A DNA stretch of 64,000 bases from Cryomorphaceae bacterium 1068 (GTDB taxonomy: Bacteria > Bacteroidota > Bacteroidia > Flavobacteriales_D > Cryomorphaceae). Below are positions 1-9,937 of the stretch, one piece after another (positions within the stretch are counted from its first letter, which is position 1; every line of letters begins with the position of its first letter). Made by a program: the position numbers and the translations under genes. The stretch lies in assembly GCA_027214385.1 (NCBI GenBank), contig JAPVXR010000004.1, positions 186,001-250,000 of the forward strand. The letters are read 5' to 3'. Below the pieces are notes generated by a model. It searched no databases, was not told the origin of the DNA, and saw only the letters and a program-made list of their open reading frames with translations.

Positions 1-126
1 CATTGAGATACCATCAAATCTTGAGTGAATCAAGTCAATAGGCCGATGGAAAAGTTTAAAGCAATTAACACTACCAACATTTGAAAGTGGGAGTACTTCG
101 TCTGGACAAGACAGGGTACGATTATA

Positions 127-3100
127 CTACCTGATGAGCGTAATCATACCAGTGCGCTTTATCCTTTTCTCCTCCTCTTCGGGCTGACAAGGCAAGTATT
201 CAATTAGATACGAATACACTTCTGCATCTGAGTAATACTCGTTACCCTCTACATTGCCCAGCCATGGCTCTTCAGGATCGTTCGTTTCAAAAACCACATT
301 ACCCCAACGGTCGAATATTCTCATAGAGTAATTTACAGGAGCTCCCGAAATAACAGGCCTAAATACATCATTGAAGCTATCTGCATTGGGAGTAAACGCA
401 TTGGGAGCATAGAGCAAAACGTCCGTAAACTCTATATTCTCGGTGACTTCAACTCTGCAATTGTTTTCGTCTCTGGCGACAAGCCGAACAAAATTATCCT
501 CACAAGGAACCAAATCATCAATGGAAATTTCGACTTCCGGCCCTGCAGCCGGAAAGAAACTTCTTCTGACATACCATTCAAACGAATTGAATATATCAGG
601 ATTCTGAAGCCCCACACAAACTGACACGGCATCGAAAGTTACTGAACAACCTTGGCCCCCATCGCAATCAGCATCGCAAAGTAATAAAGGACGTATGGGG
701 TCAAATACCTCAACCGTATCAGTATAGCTACCGTCGCAATAGCCTTCGGCTGAAGCCAAAACGGATGGGTAATACAAACCTGGCTGCGGGTAAAGAATAG
801 GGGGTGGGAAATCAACATTCAACGCACTATCAGGCGTAATTTGCCAAACCAAGTCGGCATCTTGCTCAAGTACGGGAACCAAAGTAACCAGCCCACCGCG
901 ACATACATCCTCACTGAGGATTTCAGGCTTGAGTGTAGGCCCAAGCGCAATTGTCTCCTGATCGAAATCAATTCCACAAAAGCCAAACTCAGTGAGATTG
1001 ACCGTAAGTTCGCCATCTGCTGTTCCTTCTTGAGGAATCAAATACCAGTTTCCGAGAATCTGCAAAACCTCGACATTCGGGTCATCTGTTTCGATTTGCC
1101 TCAATGTGGCGTCAACATTTCCCGTGCTATTGAAAACTATCGGGATAGAGTCGCCGATACAGACGGGAGGCGAAAAAGGAATATCAAAATCTGCGCTGAC
1201 ATCGGTTGGTAAGATAAATGCCGTCAGGGTTTTGGAAACGTTCGCACACGAATTGAATGCCGTAACGACAAAATTCACCACCAAAGTGTCTGAATCCGAA
1301 TTGAAATCAAAAGGCACATCGTTTAATGGAATTTCGTTTAAGACAATCCCTCCTGCTCCTTCGATGGATGAATAGTTGATGGTAATACTGTCAACGAATA
1401 TTGGCTGAGCAAAACCCAAATCCAGAAGCACCGTTTGCCCTTGGCAATAGATACTACTATCAGGATCAAGGGTAAAATCAGGATCAGCAGCATGAAAAAC
1501 TAAGCTCGACTCCTCGGCGATGCCACAAATATTTTGGAGTGTTATTATGTCGGTGAACAGCGAGTCTACCTCCACTTCCTCTGAATGGTCAATGATCGTT
1601 TCGTAAAGGCCACTACCTAGAGGGGTGGTCTGAGCTAGATCACCAGAGGTTTGCCAAGTCACGGTAAAATCATAGCCGCCATAGAACAAGGAATAATCCA
1701 CTACGGGCGAACAAGTGTCGTATTCTGCTTCAAGGATAGTCAAGAAAGGAACATCTACGATTTGGACTTCTCCCACTATGGGATCACTTTGGCAGGCGCC
1801 AAAATCGTAGACCAACTCATAAGCATAAATTCCCGTTTCGGGAGGTGCGCAATTATCTCCCGGCACAGTACAAGAAAATTCCTCTGAACCATTAGAGAAA
1901 ACTATGCTATACGACTCACATTCCTCGCAAGGTGGCAGAGAGATAGCCGTCTCTATGCACTGAGGTGAAACCAAAGGAAAGACCTCATCAGGGATTCTGA
2001 TCACCTCGATGTTTGTGGTTTCGGTCACCAAACACTGTGGATTCGAATCAGAAAAAACAGAGAGCTCTACTAAAACCGTTACAGCGCTGTTAAGCCCCTC
2101 TTGATCAGGACAAAAAGTGGGGTTTTCATTGATGAAGCTAAGCTCTTGATCAGCCCAGGAAATTGTCCATTCATAAAAGTCAAAATCTCCCGTTATCGTT
2201 TGTGAAAAAGGGAGGCACTCATTGGCACAGATAGATCCCTGCGCAATATCTATAGTGACTTCAGGCAAAGGAATCAAGTAAATAGAAAGCGCATCGTTTT
2301 CTATACATGTTCCCGAATAGATTAGTTCCACATTTGTACCCTCAAGACATGCAGCAGAAGAGGGGTCGAACAGACCGGTTGAGGGGTCGATACTTCCGAG
2401 ACAGGATGAAGACCATTGACCTGAAAGGCCTGAAACTTCGTTGAAGTTAAAAACAGCATTGTAACAAATGCTGTCGGGAATTTCCTGAAAAACAGGAATG
2501 GCTGGTTCTGTTATTAGGAATTCACAGCTATCGCGAAACGTGCATTGTCCGGCACCCCAATCGGTAATTTCATAAACGTAAAAGAAGGTTCCCGAACCGA
2601 GGTCTTCCGTTTGAATTTGAATGGGATCAGTGAATAAAATATTTCCCAAATCGTCCATGATCATGCCTGTCCCTCCTTCCGGGGAAACCTCGGGAATAGA
2701 AATCGGATTATCACCTGTGCACCAAACGGCAGGAAAAAGAGAACAGTCGATATCAATCGGGTTCACTTCAGGACTCACAGAAATCGAGGCCTGCGCTATG
2801 CAGCTCACGGTGGTAACTCCTACATCGGCATCTGCAATTATCGTAATCGGAGAATCTATTTGTACATCAATCGAAGGTCCCGTGCCCAAAAAGTCACCTG
2901 CTGCATTTGTCCAATTTACATCGCTCTGAGGCGGATTCAGCGAAAAGGTAACCACATCTCCGGGACAGGGAAATTCAATGCTCTGAACAATAGAAATTTG
3001 AGGAATCTCAATTAAAAAAACTTCAATGGTATCATTCACAATACAGTTTCCGGAGTAATAGATTTCTACTACTGATCCGGAAGTGCATGCAGCACCTTCA

Positions 3101-5976
3101 GGGTCAAATAAACCGGAACTGCTAATTGCCGAAGGGCAAGATGAACTCCAGATACCTCCCAAATTGTTTGCATCTAAAAAGTCGACAACCTCGTTGTAGC
3201 AAAGCGTATCCGTGATCGGAAGGATATCAGGACTCTGCGGTGCCGTAATGTCAAAAGCACAAGAATCCCGAAATGTGCAGCTCGCCTCTACTATTTCGTA
3301 AACGAAATGGTAAGAATCAGGTGGTAGACTTGAAGGATCTATAGTGGTAACATCAGACTGAAGAATATCACCATTGGAATCAACAATGAAATTGGCTCCA
3401 CCCAAAGGCGAAACAATTGGAATCGACAGAGGGTCATCACCCTCGCAAATAAGCGTGGGTAAATTACACGTGATGGACAGTGGGTTTAGGATCGGGTTGA
3501 TATCAATCGATTCCGTAACCGAACATTGGACATCGACAGTACCATAGCTTAAAGTTCCTTCATAGGTAACTGCAGTGCTTGTAGCATCTATAAAAAGTGT
3601 GTCCGCCGTGGTAGTTGTCGTCCCGTCATCCCAAGTTAAGTCACCGACGAGGGGTTGAGATGTTAAATAAATGGGTTCTTCGGGGCACGGATTCAAATTA
3701 CTGACTTCAAGAATAAATGAAGGCTCAGGAATAAGTGTGGCCTCTACGGTATCGCTGATGCAAAAGCAATCGTTGACCGTAGAAGTAACATAATATTGAG
3801 TGGTTACAGTTGGATTATCCGGCATTCCGGGAAGGAGCGGGCTGAAAGAACCTCCATTATCCGTAGAGAAAAACCATTGGATAGATGCCGGGTCGGCTCC
3901 GAGAGGTGGAGAAATATCGATTTGATCTCCAAAACAAAAATCACCGGGCTGTGCGATCGGACAGGACGGCGCATCGGTTATGACTACCGAAATGGTGTCG
4001 TAGGCGATGCCGCAAGTATTCTCCGCTTCGATGTAAAATTCAAACTCCTCAGCTCCATTCCAAGTAAAGCATAAGTCGGAACCCACGGGATTTAAAATCG
4101 GAGATCCGGGCAAAGAGTCAAACTGCCAAGTGACATCTCCGACACAGTTGTTCCAATTGAGGGTATACAATTGCTCAAAACAAAACTCTTGGCCAACGCA
4201 AAGCTCCAAGTCCGTTTGGGACAGATTGGTCTGAGGCTCATCACAAACTGTATAAGTCACAAAATCACTGAAGTCATTGCAAAGACCTTGCACCTCAAGC
4301 TCTAGCTGTATGGAGCCTGTTTCTGTAAATTCCACGATGGGACTCGGGCTCGATGGATCGGATATAGACAGATCTGTTCCCGACCAGAGAATATCAGCAT
4401 CAATACAAGGCACATCGGGCAAATCGATCGTAGGATCGATGGTTTCACCCAAACAGTAAACCGGGTTCTCAAACCATTGAACGGTCGGATCTTGGTCGGG
4501 AACGATGCAGACGGTTTCAGTCCTCACAGAAGTTCCACAACTGTTAAACCACTCGAATGAAATGGTGTATTCACCGGGGTCGTTAAACTGTGCTGAGAGA
4601 TTGTTCACATTCAAGTTATTGCCCGGCACTGTCCACCCCGTTGCAGGGCTTATCGACCATTCAGGGTTTTGAATCTCGCAAATACTTAGCGCAGGATTTG
4701 GTCCGTTGCAATCTTCGGAGATCCAAGTTGGGTCGAAAAAGAGTGAGGTGCCCTCACAATATGTATTGGATGCATCAAATGGGGAAATATCAAAATTGGC
4801 ATTTGGCAAAGGTTGGATTTGAAAAGGGCAAATGGTATTGGAAACCGGGTTGGTACATGGCCTCAGCGCCCTCACCACGAGATCACAACTACAAGGAATA
4901 TCAGCCCCTCCGCTTTCGCAAGTAGCACCGCAAGAAGCCACGTTCAGCGGAACGGGTACGAGAGCTGGAACCGTAGTTGTCGAGAAGAAGAAATTGGTAC
5001 ACTCCAAAATCACTTCATAGACCGTCCCGGGAGGATTTGTAGGACATCCATTCGGGCATATGCTCACCTCAAATACTGAGTCTTCGCAGGTGAAAGTGCC
5101 CACTGTAACGGGAACTTCAAGCTCAGTCGAAACATTCGGATTGGAAACAAATATTTCATAGGATGCTTCCGATATGCAACCATTATCGTCGATGACATAC
5201 TCTACGGTATAAATTCCTTGCTGGTCTACCGTGAATTCATAAGGTAGCGGAAAGGTGGAGCCGATTTCAATAGTTCCGTCTGGAAAAATAACCGTAACAG
5301 TATATGTGGCGCCTGCAGAAACTTCTTGGGAGGCATCTGTAAGTGTTACCACACCGGTTTGATCTTCCGTACAGAGGACAAAAGTCTGTAGATCGGTATC
5401 AAAAAAGATGTTAGAGGCAGTAACGTCCAATGCAGCGATTGGGCCGTCTACATCGATTTGTAACAATTGACTATCAAAGCAAGATCCACACTGAACATTA
5501 AGCAGAATATCGTTCAATCCTCCATTTGAAAATTGGTATTGTGAGATGGGACCGGGGATTGTATTTCCTTCTATCGTGTAAGTGTAGGTGCAGGTAGATG
5601 AGTTCGCAGGTGGCGCAATGTCTACCAATAAACACGATCCCTGAATGGCCGTTGCGGTGAAATTCGCTTCGACAAGATCAAAGTCGATAACCTCAGTTGA
5701 ACAGAGCACTCCATTCTCGTAAATTTCGACGCTGATCGTCCCATCCGCGTCGACTAGAAAAGGAACATCGTATTCTCCAAGGGCAATGCTCGCAATTCCT
5801 GAACTCGTGATTTCGATTGAGTCCACAGCACATGATGGAAATTCAAGTAAGAGATAGGCCTCAAGATCAAACTCTTCCCCTTCACAGACAGTTACAGGCT
5901 GTGCACTCAAAAGTTGGGATAGCAAAAAAAGGGGTAGCAATATTGCTAAAATCCTGAAATACTTAATAAATCTCAC
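127..5976 (-). CDS. Giant T9SS type B cargo protein with Ig/PKD-like repeats
   Basis: A 1949-residue secreted protein. The N-terminus is a signal peptide: charged start, hydrophobic run, then a cut near LLSAQ. The middle is Cys-rich Ig/PKD-like beta repeats. The C-terminal ~95 residues are a gliding-motility-associated (CHU_C, type B T9SS) sorting domain, with FTPNADSFND, FDRWGNVVFE and a GMITLIR end. In this family the domain directs export through the type IX machinery to the surface or medium. Two long blocks in the middle resemble each other (LSIPIVSPLGG / ISIPEVSPEGG, both followed by CTFRDSC and a CYN...WSSSC stretch), so part of the gene arose by internal duplication. The start appears to be GTG at 5976; no in-frame ATG lies before the signal peptide. 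No PorP/SprF gene is visible next to it, but the window ends just past its stop. The ligand or substrate is unknown. Confidence 0.88.
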   Translation of the reverse strand: MRFIKYFRILAILLPLFLLSQLLSAQPVTVCEGEEFDLEAYLLLEFPSCAVDSIEITSSGIASIALGEYDVPFLVDADGTISVEIYENGVLCSTEVIDFDLVEANFTATAIQGSCLLVDIAPPANSSTCTYTYTIEGNTIPGPISQYQFSNGGLNDILLNVQCGSCFDSQLLQIDVDGPIAALDVTASNIFFDTDLQTFVLCTEDQTGVVTLTDASQEVSAGATYTVTVIFPDGTIEIGSTFPLPYEFTVDQQGIYTVEYVIDDNGCISEASYEIFVSNPNVSTELEVPVTVGTFTCEDSVFEVSICPNGCPTNPPGTVYEVILECTNFFFSTTTVPALVPVPLNVASCGATCESGGADIPCSCDLVVRALRPCTNPVSNTICPFQIQPLPNANFDISPFDASNTYCEGTSLFFDPTWISEDCNGPNPALSICEIQNPEWSISPATGWTVPGNNLNVNNLSAQFNDPGEYTISFEWFNSCGTSVRTETVCIVPDQDPTVQWFENPVYCLGETIDPTIDLPDVPCIDADILWSGTDLSISDPSSPSPIVEFTETGSIQLELEVQGLCNDFSDFVTYTVCDEPQTNLSQTDLELCVGQEFCFEQLYTLNWNNCVGDVTWQFDSLPGSPILNPVGSDLCFTWNGAEEFEFYIEAENTCGIAYDTISVVITDAPSCPIAQPGDFCFGDQIDISPPLGADPASIQWFFSTDNGGSFSPLLPGMPDNPTVTTQYYVTSTVNDCFCISDTVEATLIPEPSFILEVSNLNPCPEEPIYLTSQPLVGDLTWDDGTTTTTADTLFIDATSTAVTYEGTLSYGTVDVQCSVTESIDINPILNPLSITCNLPTLICEGDDPLSIPIVSPLGGANFIVDSNGDILQSDVTTIDPSSLPPDSYHFVYEIVEASCTFRDSCAFDITAPQSPDILPITDTLCYNEVVDFLDANNLGGIWSSSCPSAISSSGLFDPEGAACTSGSVVEIYYSGNCIVNDTIEVFLIEIPQISIVQSIEFPCPGDVVTFSLNPPQSDVNWTNAAGDFLGTGPSIDVQIDSPITIIADADVGVTTVSCIAQASISVSPEVNPIDIDCSLFPAVWCTGDNPISIPEVSPEGGTGMIMDDLGNILFTDPIQIQTEDLGSGTFFYVYEITDWGAGQCTFRDSCEFLITEPAIPVFQEIPDSICYNAVFNFNEVSGLSGQWSSSCLGSIDPSTGLFDPSSAACLEGTNVELIYSGTCIENDALSIYLIPLPEVTIDIAQGSICANECLPFSQTITGDFDFYEWTISWADQELSFINENPTFCPDQEGLNSAVTVLVELSVFSDSNPQCLVTETTNIEVIRIPDEVFPLVSPQCIETAISLPPCEECESYSIVFSNGSEEFSCTVPGDNCAPPETGIYAYELVYDFGACQSDPIVGEVQIVDVPFLTILEAEYDTCSPVVDYSLFYGGYDFTVTWQTSGDLAQTTPLGSGLYETIIDHSEEVEVDSLFTDIITLQNICGIAEESSLVFHAADPDFTLDPDSSIYCQGQTVLLDLGFAQPIFVDSITINYSSIEGAGGIVLNEIPLNDVPFDFNSDSDTLVVNFVVTAFNSCANVSKTLTAFILPTDVSADFDIPFSPPVCIGDSIPIVFNSTGNVDATLRQIETDDPNVEVLQILGNWYLIPQEGTADGELTVNLTEFGFCGIDFDQETIALGPTLKPEILSEDVCRGGLVTLVPVLEQDADLVWQITPDSALNVDFPPPILYPQPGLYYPSVLASAEGYCDGSYTDTVEVFDPIRPLLLCDADCDGGQGCSVTFDAVSVCVGLQNPDIFNSFEWYVRRSFFPAAGPEVEISIDDLVPCEDNFVRLVARDENNCRVEVTENIEFTDVLLYAPNAFTPNADSFNDVFRPVISGAPVNYSMRIFDRWGNVVFETNDPEEPWLGNVEGNEYYSDAEVYSYLIEYLPCQPEEEEKRIKRTGMITLIR

Positions 5977-6247
5977 GGCACGGTGATTTGGTCAGTCTTG
6001 GTTATACAACGACGTGCAAGATAGCCATTCTTAAAAAGTAGGGAAATACTTACTTGTGAGTAACTGGAAGCGGGGCTAGAAAGGGTTGAAGTGTTTGAGA
6101 AATGCCGGTGCCACAATTCCTTGGTAAGAAATCAGAATTGCTTGAGTTTTGGTAGTTCGCAAAGTAAAAAAGACACTGGAGATAAATAAGTGTGGGCAAA
6201 GCCCACTCCCAATTGACATCGAGATAAGCCTCTCAAGCTGATCGGAC

Positions 6248-6277
6248 AAAAAAAGCCTCCGCAATTGCGGAGGCTTT
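6248..6277 (-). terminator. Stranded original tRNA-Gln terminator
   Basis: A 26-bp perfect palindrome at 6252-6277 (GCCTCCGC / GCGGAGGC core) is followed on the minus strand by a T run. It directly abuts the 14-bp copy of the tRNA-Gln 3' end at 6278-6291. Without the inserted element this hairpin would lie immediately downstream of the tRNA gene, so it is most simply the ancestral tRNA terminator, now about 6.9 kb from its gene. Confidence 0.8.
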
Positions 6278-6291
6278 GTTGTCCCACTAGG
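6278..6291. repeat. Left attachment site (14-bp direct repeat)
   Basis: The 14-bp sequence GTTGTCCCACTAGG occurs here and again at 13214-13227, where it is the 3' end of the tRNA-Gln gene (minus strand CCTAGTGGGACAAC). With the next bases it forms an inverted repeat, TTGTCC-CACTA-GGACAA (6279-6295), the usual form of a tyrosine-recombinase core site. The integrase gene begins 184 bp further in. Confidence 0.85.
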
Positions 6292-6475
6292 ACAATAATA
6301 TCCTTTTCTACCTTTCTATAATCTTATCTCATTATAACTATTATCTACCACAAACCAATGTTAACAGCTAATTAAGGGGCAACCTTGATAAGCTAATAAA
6401 CGAATAGAACAAAAAAATCTCGTCACATTTTACGTCACACCACACAAAAGATTACCTTTGGACAAACGCTTTAAA
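6292..6475 (+). promoter_or_regulatory. Integrase promoter and candidate arm sites
   Basis: This AT-rich stretch lies between the left attachment site and the integrase. TACCTTTG at 6453-6460 matches the Bacteroidota -7 element TAnnTTTG and would give a very short leader before ATG 6476. CGTCACA occurs twice, at 6421 and 6433. The longer motif TACGTCACACCA (6431-6442) recurs with one mismatch at 13147-13158 near the other end of the element, as expected of integrase arm sites. No convincing -33 box was seen. Confidence 0.45.
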
Positions 6476-7747
6476 ATGGCAAAACCAAGATTTACCCTAT
6501 TCGGAAAAAGTGATGATACGGCTAAGATGATCAAGCTGGTTCTTCATTACAAAAGCAAACGATTTGTCTACAGCACAGGGATTAAAGTTGCCGCTGAAGA
6601 TTGGAACGAGAAGACAGAAAGACTGCGCGACAGAAGCCACCTTTCCAATAGGAAGGCTATCAACGATTATTTAACCGAACTTTCTGCAAGAGCTGAGAAG
6701 TCTTACTACGAGATGACTCTAAATAATGGCAGAGTTGACAAGGAAAAGCTGAAGATCATCCTTACAGGGGAAAACTCACAACCCGAAACCGAACAGGATG
6801 AAAGCATCACTAGCTTCCTTAAAAGCTGGATTGAAAAAGCGGAAGCTGGCAAGATTAAAAAGCCTACCCGTAATGGGCAAAAAAATGGCGGTTTCAGCAC
6901 TTTAACCATAAGACAGTACAAGAACACCCTTATGAAAATTGAAGGCTTTCAGCAAGCTCAAAAGAGGACTTACAAATTCAGCGAATTGGACTCTTCCTTC
7001 TATGAAGCCTTTAAATTCTACCTAGAAGACTCGCTTGAGCTTTCCACCAACACGATTGGAAGTAGAATTAAAGACTTGAAGTCTATTTCTCGAAGGGCAA
7101 AAAAGGAAGGAATCAATGTAAACGAAGAAGTCTTTACTAACACCTTTTTAAAGGTCAAAGAGGATGTTCGCCACGCTGTTCTTGACCTAAAGGAAATTAA
7201 CCTACTATTCAATTATCCGCTACAACTAGACAGCACTTTCGATTTAGTGAGAGATGCCTTCATTATAGCCTTGTGGACAGGGCTAAGAATATCGGATTTA
7301 AAAAGGCTCAAGCCAGAGAATATTGATCATGAGAAAGGCTTTATTTCAATCTTTCAACATAAAACAGGGAATCAAGTAATATTGCCTATAAGCCATCAAA
7401 TAGCCCACACCTTAAATAAAAGAGATGGAAAGCTTCCGAGGTTTATTTCTGAACAACGCTTTAATGAATACCTAAAAGAAGTGTGCAAACTAGCAGGCAT
7501 TAATAAGTACGTTCAACTCTCAGCCAATGAACCCGCTAAACCTAAATACGAATTGATAACATCTCACACTGGCAGGCGATCCTTTGCAACAAATGCTTAC
7601 CACTTAGGAGTAGATTTGCTTACCATAATGAACTGCACAGGACATAAATCTGTCGCAATGCTACTTAAGTATATAAATGTAAGTCAGGAAGAGCATGCAA
7701 CAACATTGCAAAAGGCATTTGCGGGTGCTTTTGCAAATCTTGTATAA
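6476..7747 (+). CDS. Tyrosine recombinase (site-specific integrase)
   Basis: This enzyme would catalyse integration and excision of the element at tRNA-Gln. Counting from ATG 6476 (423 residues), an N-terminal arm-binding domain (about 1-95) is followed by a SAM-like core-binding domain (about 105-210) and a C-terminal catalytic domain. The catalytic residues are all visible: Arg271 in WTGLRISDL, His364 and Arg367 in SHTGRRSFA, His in TGHKS and Tyr399 in LLKYINV. The open frame extends upstream to a TTG at 6458, but the ATG has a well-placed TAnnTTTG element and a better start. It reads inward from the left attachment site. Length and layout match Bacteroidota integrases of tRNA-targeted islands. 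It appears intact. Confidence 0.95.
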   Translation: MAKPRFTLFGKSDDTAKMIKLVLHYKSKRFVYSTGIKVAAEDWNEKTERLRDRSHLSNRKAINDYLTELSARAEKSYYEMTLNNGRVDKEKLKIILTGENSQPETEQDESITSFLKSWIEKAEAGKIKKPTRNGQKNGGFSTLTIRQYKNTLMKIEGFQQAQKRTYKFSELDSSFYEAFKFYLEDSLELSTNTIGSRIKDLKSISRRAKKEGINVNEEVFTNTFLKVKEDVRHAVLDLKEINLLFNYPLQLDSTFDLVRDAFIIALWTGLRISDLKRLKPENIDHEKGFISIFQHKTGNQVILPISHQIAHTLNKRDGKLPRFISEQRFNEYLKEVCKLAGINKYVQLSANEPAKPKYELITSHTGRRSFATNAYHLGVDLLTIMNCTGHKSVAMLLKYINVSQEEHATTLQKAFAGAFANLV

Positions 7748-7817
7748 CATGCATTGAGCTTTGGGAATCACCACAAAAAGGACTGACGTAATCCCTTCCC
7801 GCGGACAAGTGTAAAGT

Positions 7818-7856
7818 AAAAAACCCTTTGACAGATAGACTGTTAAGGGGTTTTTT
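7818..7856 (+). terminator. Terminator downstream of the integrase
   Basis: A 14-bp stem with two G-T wobbles (arms about 7821-7834 and 7840-7853, loop ATAGA) is flanked by an A run on the left and a T run on the right. It sits 70 bp past the integrase stop and faces the end of the convergent gene at 7937, so it probably works in both directions. Confidence 0.8.
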
Positions 7857-7936
7857 GTTCTGGGGTTTAAACGCAAATGGTACGAACTAGAGCCTATCCG
7901 AGAGTAAAAAGCAGGATATCAATTTTAATTATATGT

Positions 7937-8752
7937 TCACTCATCGAAACTAAAAAACACATATCCCCTTTCTAAAAACTTATCATCACAAAAGAAACTA
8001 AAATGACCATTCGAATCAAAAAAATCAATTGCCAAACCTATTGTGTTAAAAGAATATAGAAGTGATTCTTGTATCATTTTATAATAACCATCATGCCAAT
8101 GTTTCTCTCGGTCGAATGATACACTTGAATAGTGAACGATCCCCGAATAACTTTTCCATAAATAGTATGCTCGAACAGCATTATTGGCATAATTTTTCTG
8201 CGCGCATAATTTCGCAACGACTTGTTTCATCTGGAGGAAACCTTTAAAGTCCGTTTTCTCATCCGTCTTGAAATACTTCGCATTCTGATCTACGCTTTTA
8301 AATTTGGCGAGAACATGATCATAATAACCTTGGGTGGGTAAGTTCTTGTCTTTTCCTTCGAAAACTTGCTCGTTAATATCCGCAGCTTCTTTAATCGATT
8401 TAAAGGATTCTGCATACTCCTTTGCATTCAACTTAATAATTGCCTCATCAGTTTTGGAGCTATACATCTTCAAATATGATAAATGAAGAAAGTCGTCAAG
8501 CATCGCTCTTAGAATTATTTCAATGGTGTTTAAACTAAAATGCTTTGGAGAACCCATTAGGGTGTGAATATCCCTGTTCAGAATATGATGCCTCATTAAA
8601 ATTCCCTGATAATAGTGGAATGTGTCATTATCAGTCTTTGCTTTTAGAGATTCTTTATATGCTTCTTTGGCATAATCTGAGAGCGCCATAGAATCGACTA
8701 CTATTTCATCTATTGGCAATTTAGGAACTTGAATCTTTCTCTTTGTTGACAT
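7937..8752 (-). CDS. Helical DUF5677/HEPN-like cargo protein
   Basis: A 271-residue protein with no signal peptide or membrane segment, predicted mostly helical. Two stretches, IEIILRAMLDDFLHLSYL and YLWKSYSGIVHYSS, resemble the paired helices of the DUF5677-type families, often linked to defence or abortive infection. A DREKHWH stretch near residue 220 has the R-x4-H spacing of HEPN RNases, but the match is short and could be chance. It lies between the integrase and replication genes, the usual cargo place of small islands, 104 bp from the next minus-strand gene. Start ATG 8752. The family call is tentative and the function is unknown. Confidence 0.5.
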   Translation of the reverse strand: MSTKRKIQVPKLPIDEIVVDSMALSDYAKEAYKESLKAKTDNDTFHYYQGILMRHHILNRDIHTLMGSPKHFSLNTIEIILRAMLDDFLHLSYLKMYSSKTDEAIIKLNAKEYAESFKSIKEAADINEQVFEGKDKNLPTQGYYDHVLAKFKSVDQNAKYFKTDEKTDFKGFLQMKQVVAKLCAQKNYANNAVRAYYLWKSYSGIVHYSSVSFDREKHWHDGYYKMIQESLLYSFNTIGLAIDFFDSNGHFSFFCDDKFLERGYVFFSFDE

Positions 8753-8856
8753 CTCTGATTCGTGCTTACTAAAAGGATTTCTTTGCTGAAAATTCCCTTG
8801 TGTGAATATAGCCTACAATTTAAAGGGTGTCTTTTTTCTTAGAAGCTAAAACTGAA

Positions 8857-9849
8857 TCAATAGAGCTTTTTACCAATATTGTATTTTTCCATTAAATTTT
8901 CCCTAACTGATTGAGGTGTTGCTTTTTCAATCAATAGCATTTTGTCATGTTCCCAAACTCCATCAACCAGACCAGAATCTTCAGCGAAATGAATCCAAAT
9001 ATTTCCAAGAGCATAAAATGCCAAAACAGACTGATCATACCCCCCGAACCGACTTGGCTCCAAATGAATCAGTCTTATTCTTGCTCTCTCATTTAATTCA
9101 TATTCATCCCCGCTTGAATACACTTTTCTCCCAAGATGAGTAGCAACTTCTTCTTCAGTCATCCCAATCCTAACGAAGTTTTTAGCCTTAGTGCCTGCTG
9201 ACAAAACTTTCTGCCGTATAGCTTCTATTTCATTATTTACTTCTTGCTCCTCTCTTTGATATTGGATTAGTTGAGATTTGATTTGTTCTAATTCATTTTT
9301 TGCCTTGTTATAACTTGCTAATTGGATATTCAACTCTTTGCTTTTAACAGCTAATTTTCTTTCTAATTCTTCCATTTGATTGGCCTGATTTTCCAATTCA
9401 ACATCAGAATATTTAATAAGACTTTTTAGACTATCAATCACCAAGCTTTTTTTTCGGACTGAAAGAGTTTCATTGATTCTTCTTAAGACTTCTTCTGGGT
9501 CTGCTTGTATTTCAGCTCTTATATAGTATTCGTACCCGTCCCATTTCTCTTCAAGTATTTTTGTTTTGGTTGTTCCTACGCTAAACGTCTTAATCTCATT
9601 TGTAAAGAAGTCTTTGGTCATTTTCCCATTCAGCTCTTCGACCTCATAGTTCACATAACTTTCAACATAGGTTCCTAACTCTTCCACTAGAAAAGCCTTA
9701 ACTTCCTCTAAAGCTCTCTGTCTGGAAGTTATCTTGCTGTCAGAGTCACTTGCCCTATAGGTGTAATCTCTTACAAAAGTTTTTGACTGCCCATCAACAC
9801 TGAGAGTTACTAAAAGTGAGAGTAGAAATGATAGCTGCTTAAGATTCAT
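8857..9849 (-). CDS. Exported coiled-coil protein, FlgT-like N-domain
   Basis: A 330-residue protein with a signal peptide (MNLKQLSFLLSLLVTL, cut near VDGQS), so it acts outside the cytoplasm. Residues about 20-130 (SRQRALEEVKAFLVEELGTY, then WDGYEYYIRAEI) resemble the FlgT/LPP20-like N-terminal domain of envelope proteins. Residues about 140-215 are a Glu/Lys/Gln-rich coiled coil. The C-terminal part (RIGMTEEEVATHLGR) recalls the start of SmpA/BamE-type domains. It is an odd passenger for a small mobile element, where most cargo is cytoplasmic. A sensing or envelope-protection role is possible, but nothing shows it. It may be co-transcribed with 7937-8752. Confidence 0.6.
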   Translation of the reverse strand: MNLKQLSFLLSLLVTLSVDGQSKTFVRDYTYRASDSDSKITSRQRALEEVKAFLVEELGTYVESYVNYEVEELNGKMTKDFFTNEIKTFSVGTTKTKILEEKWDGYEYYIRAEIQADPEEVLRRINETLSVRKKSLVIDSLKSLIKYSDVELENQANQMEELERKLAVKSKELNIQLASYNKAKNELEQIKSQLIQYQREEQEVNNEIEAIRQKVLSAGTKAKNFVRIGMTEEEVATHLGRKVYSSGDEYELNERARIRLIHLEPSRFGGYDQSVLAFYALGNIWIHFAEDSGLVDGVWEHDKMLLIEKATPQSVRENLMEKYNIGKKLY

Positions 9850-9937
9850 CAGTCCAAAAGTAATCCTAAATCAATCAAAAATAAATCTTTAAATCCCTTA
9901 CGTGATGTGGACAAGACCCAAAGCACCCGTTTAGAAC

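Noticed and set aside
841-1212. Plus-strand frame of 123 codons antisense to the giant cargo gene
   Set aside because: Shadow of a strong minus-strand gene with signal peptide and sorting domain; no start context or domain.
6076-6264. Minus-strand frame of 62 codons near the left attachment site
   Set aside because: It runs through the terminator palindrome, has no recognisable features and lies in a non-coding gap.
6252-6277. 26-bp palindrome considered as an insertion-sequence end or replication-terminus site
   Set aside because: T run on the minus strand and its position right after the tRNA 3' copy fit a terminator better.
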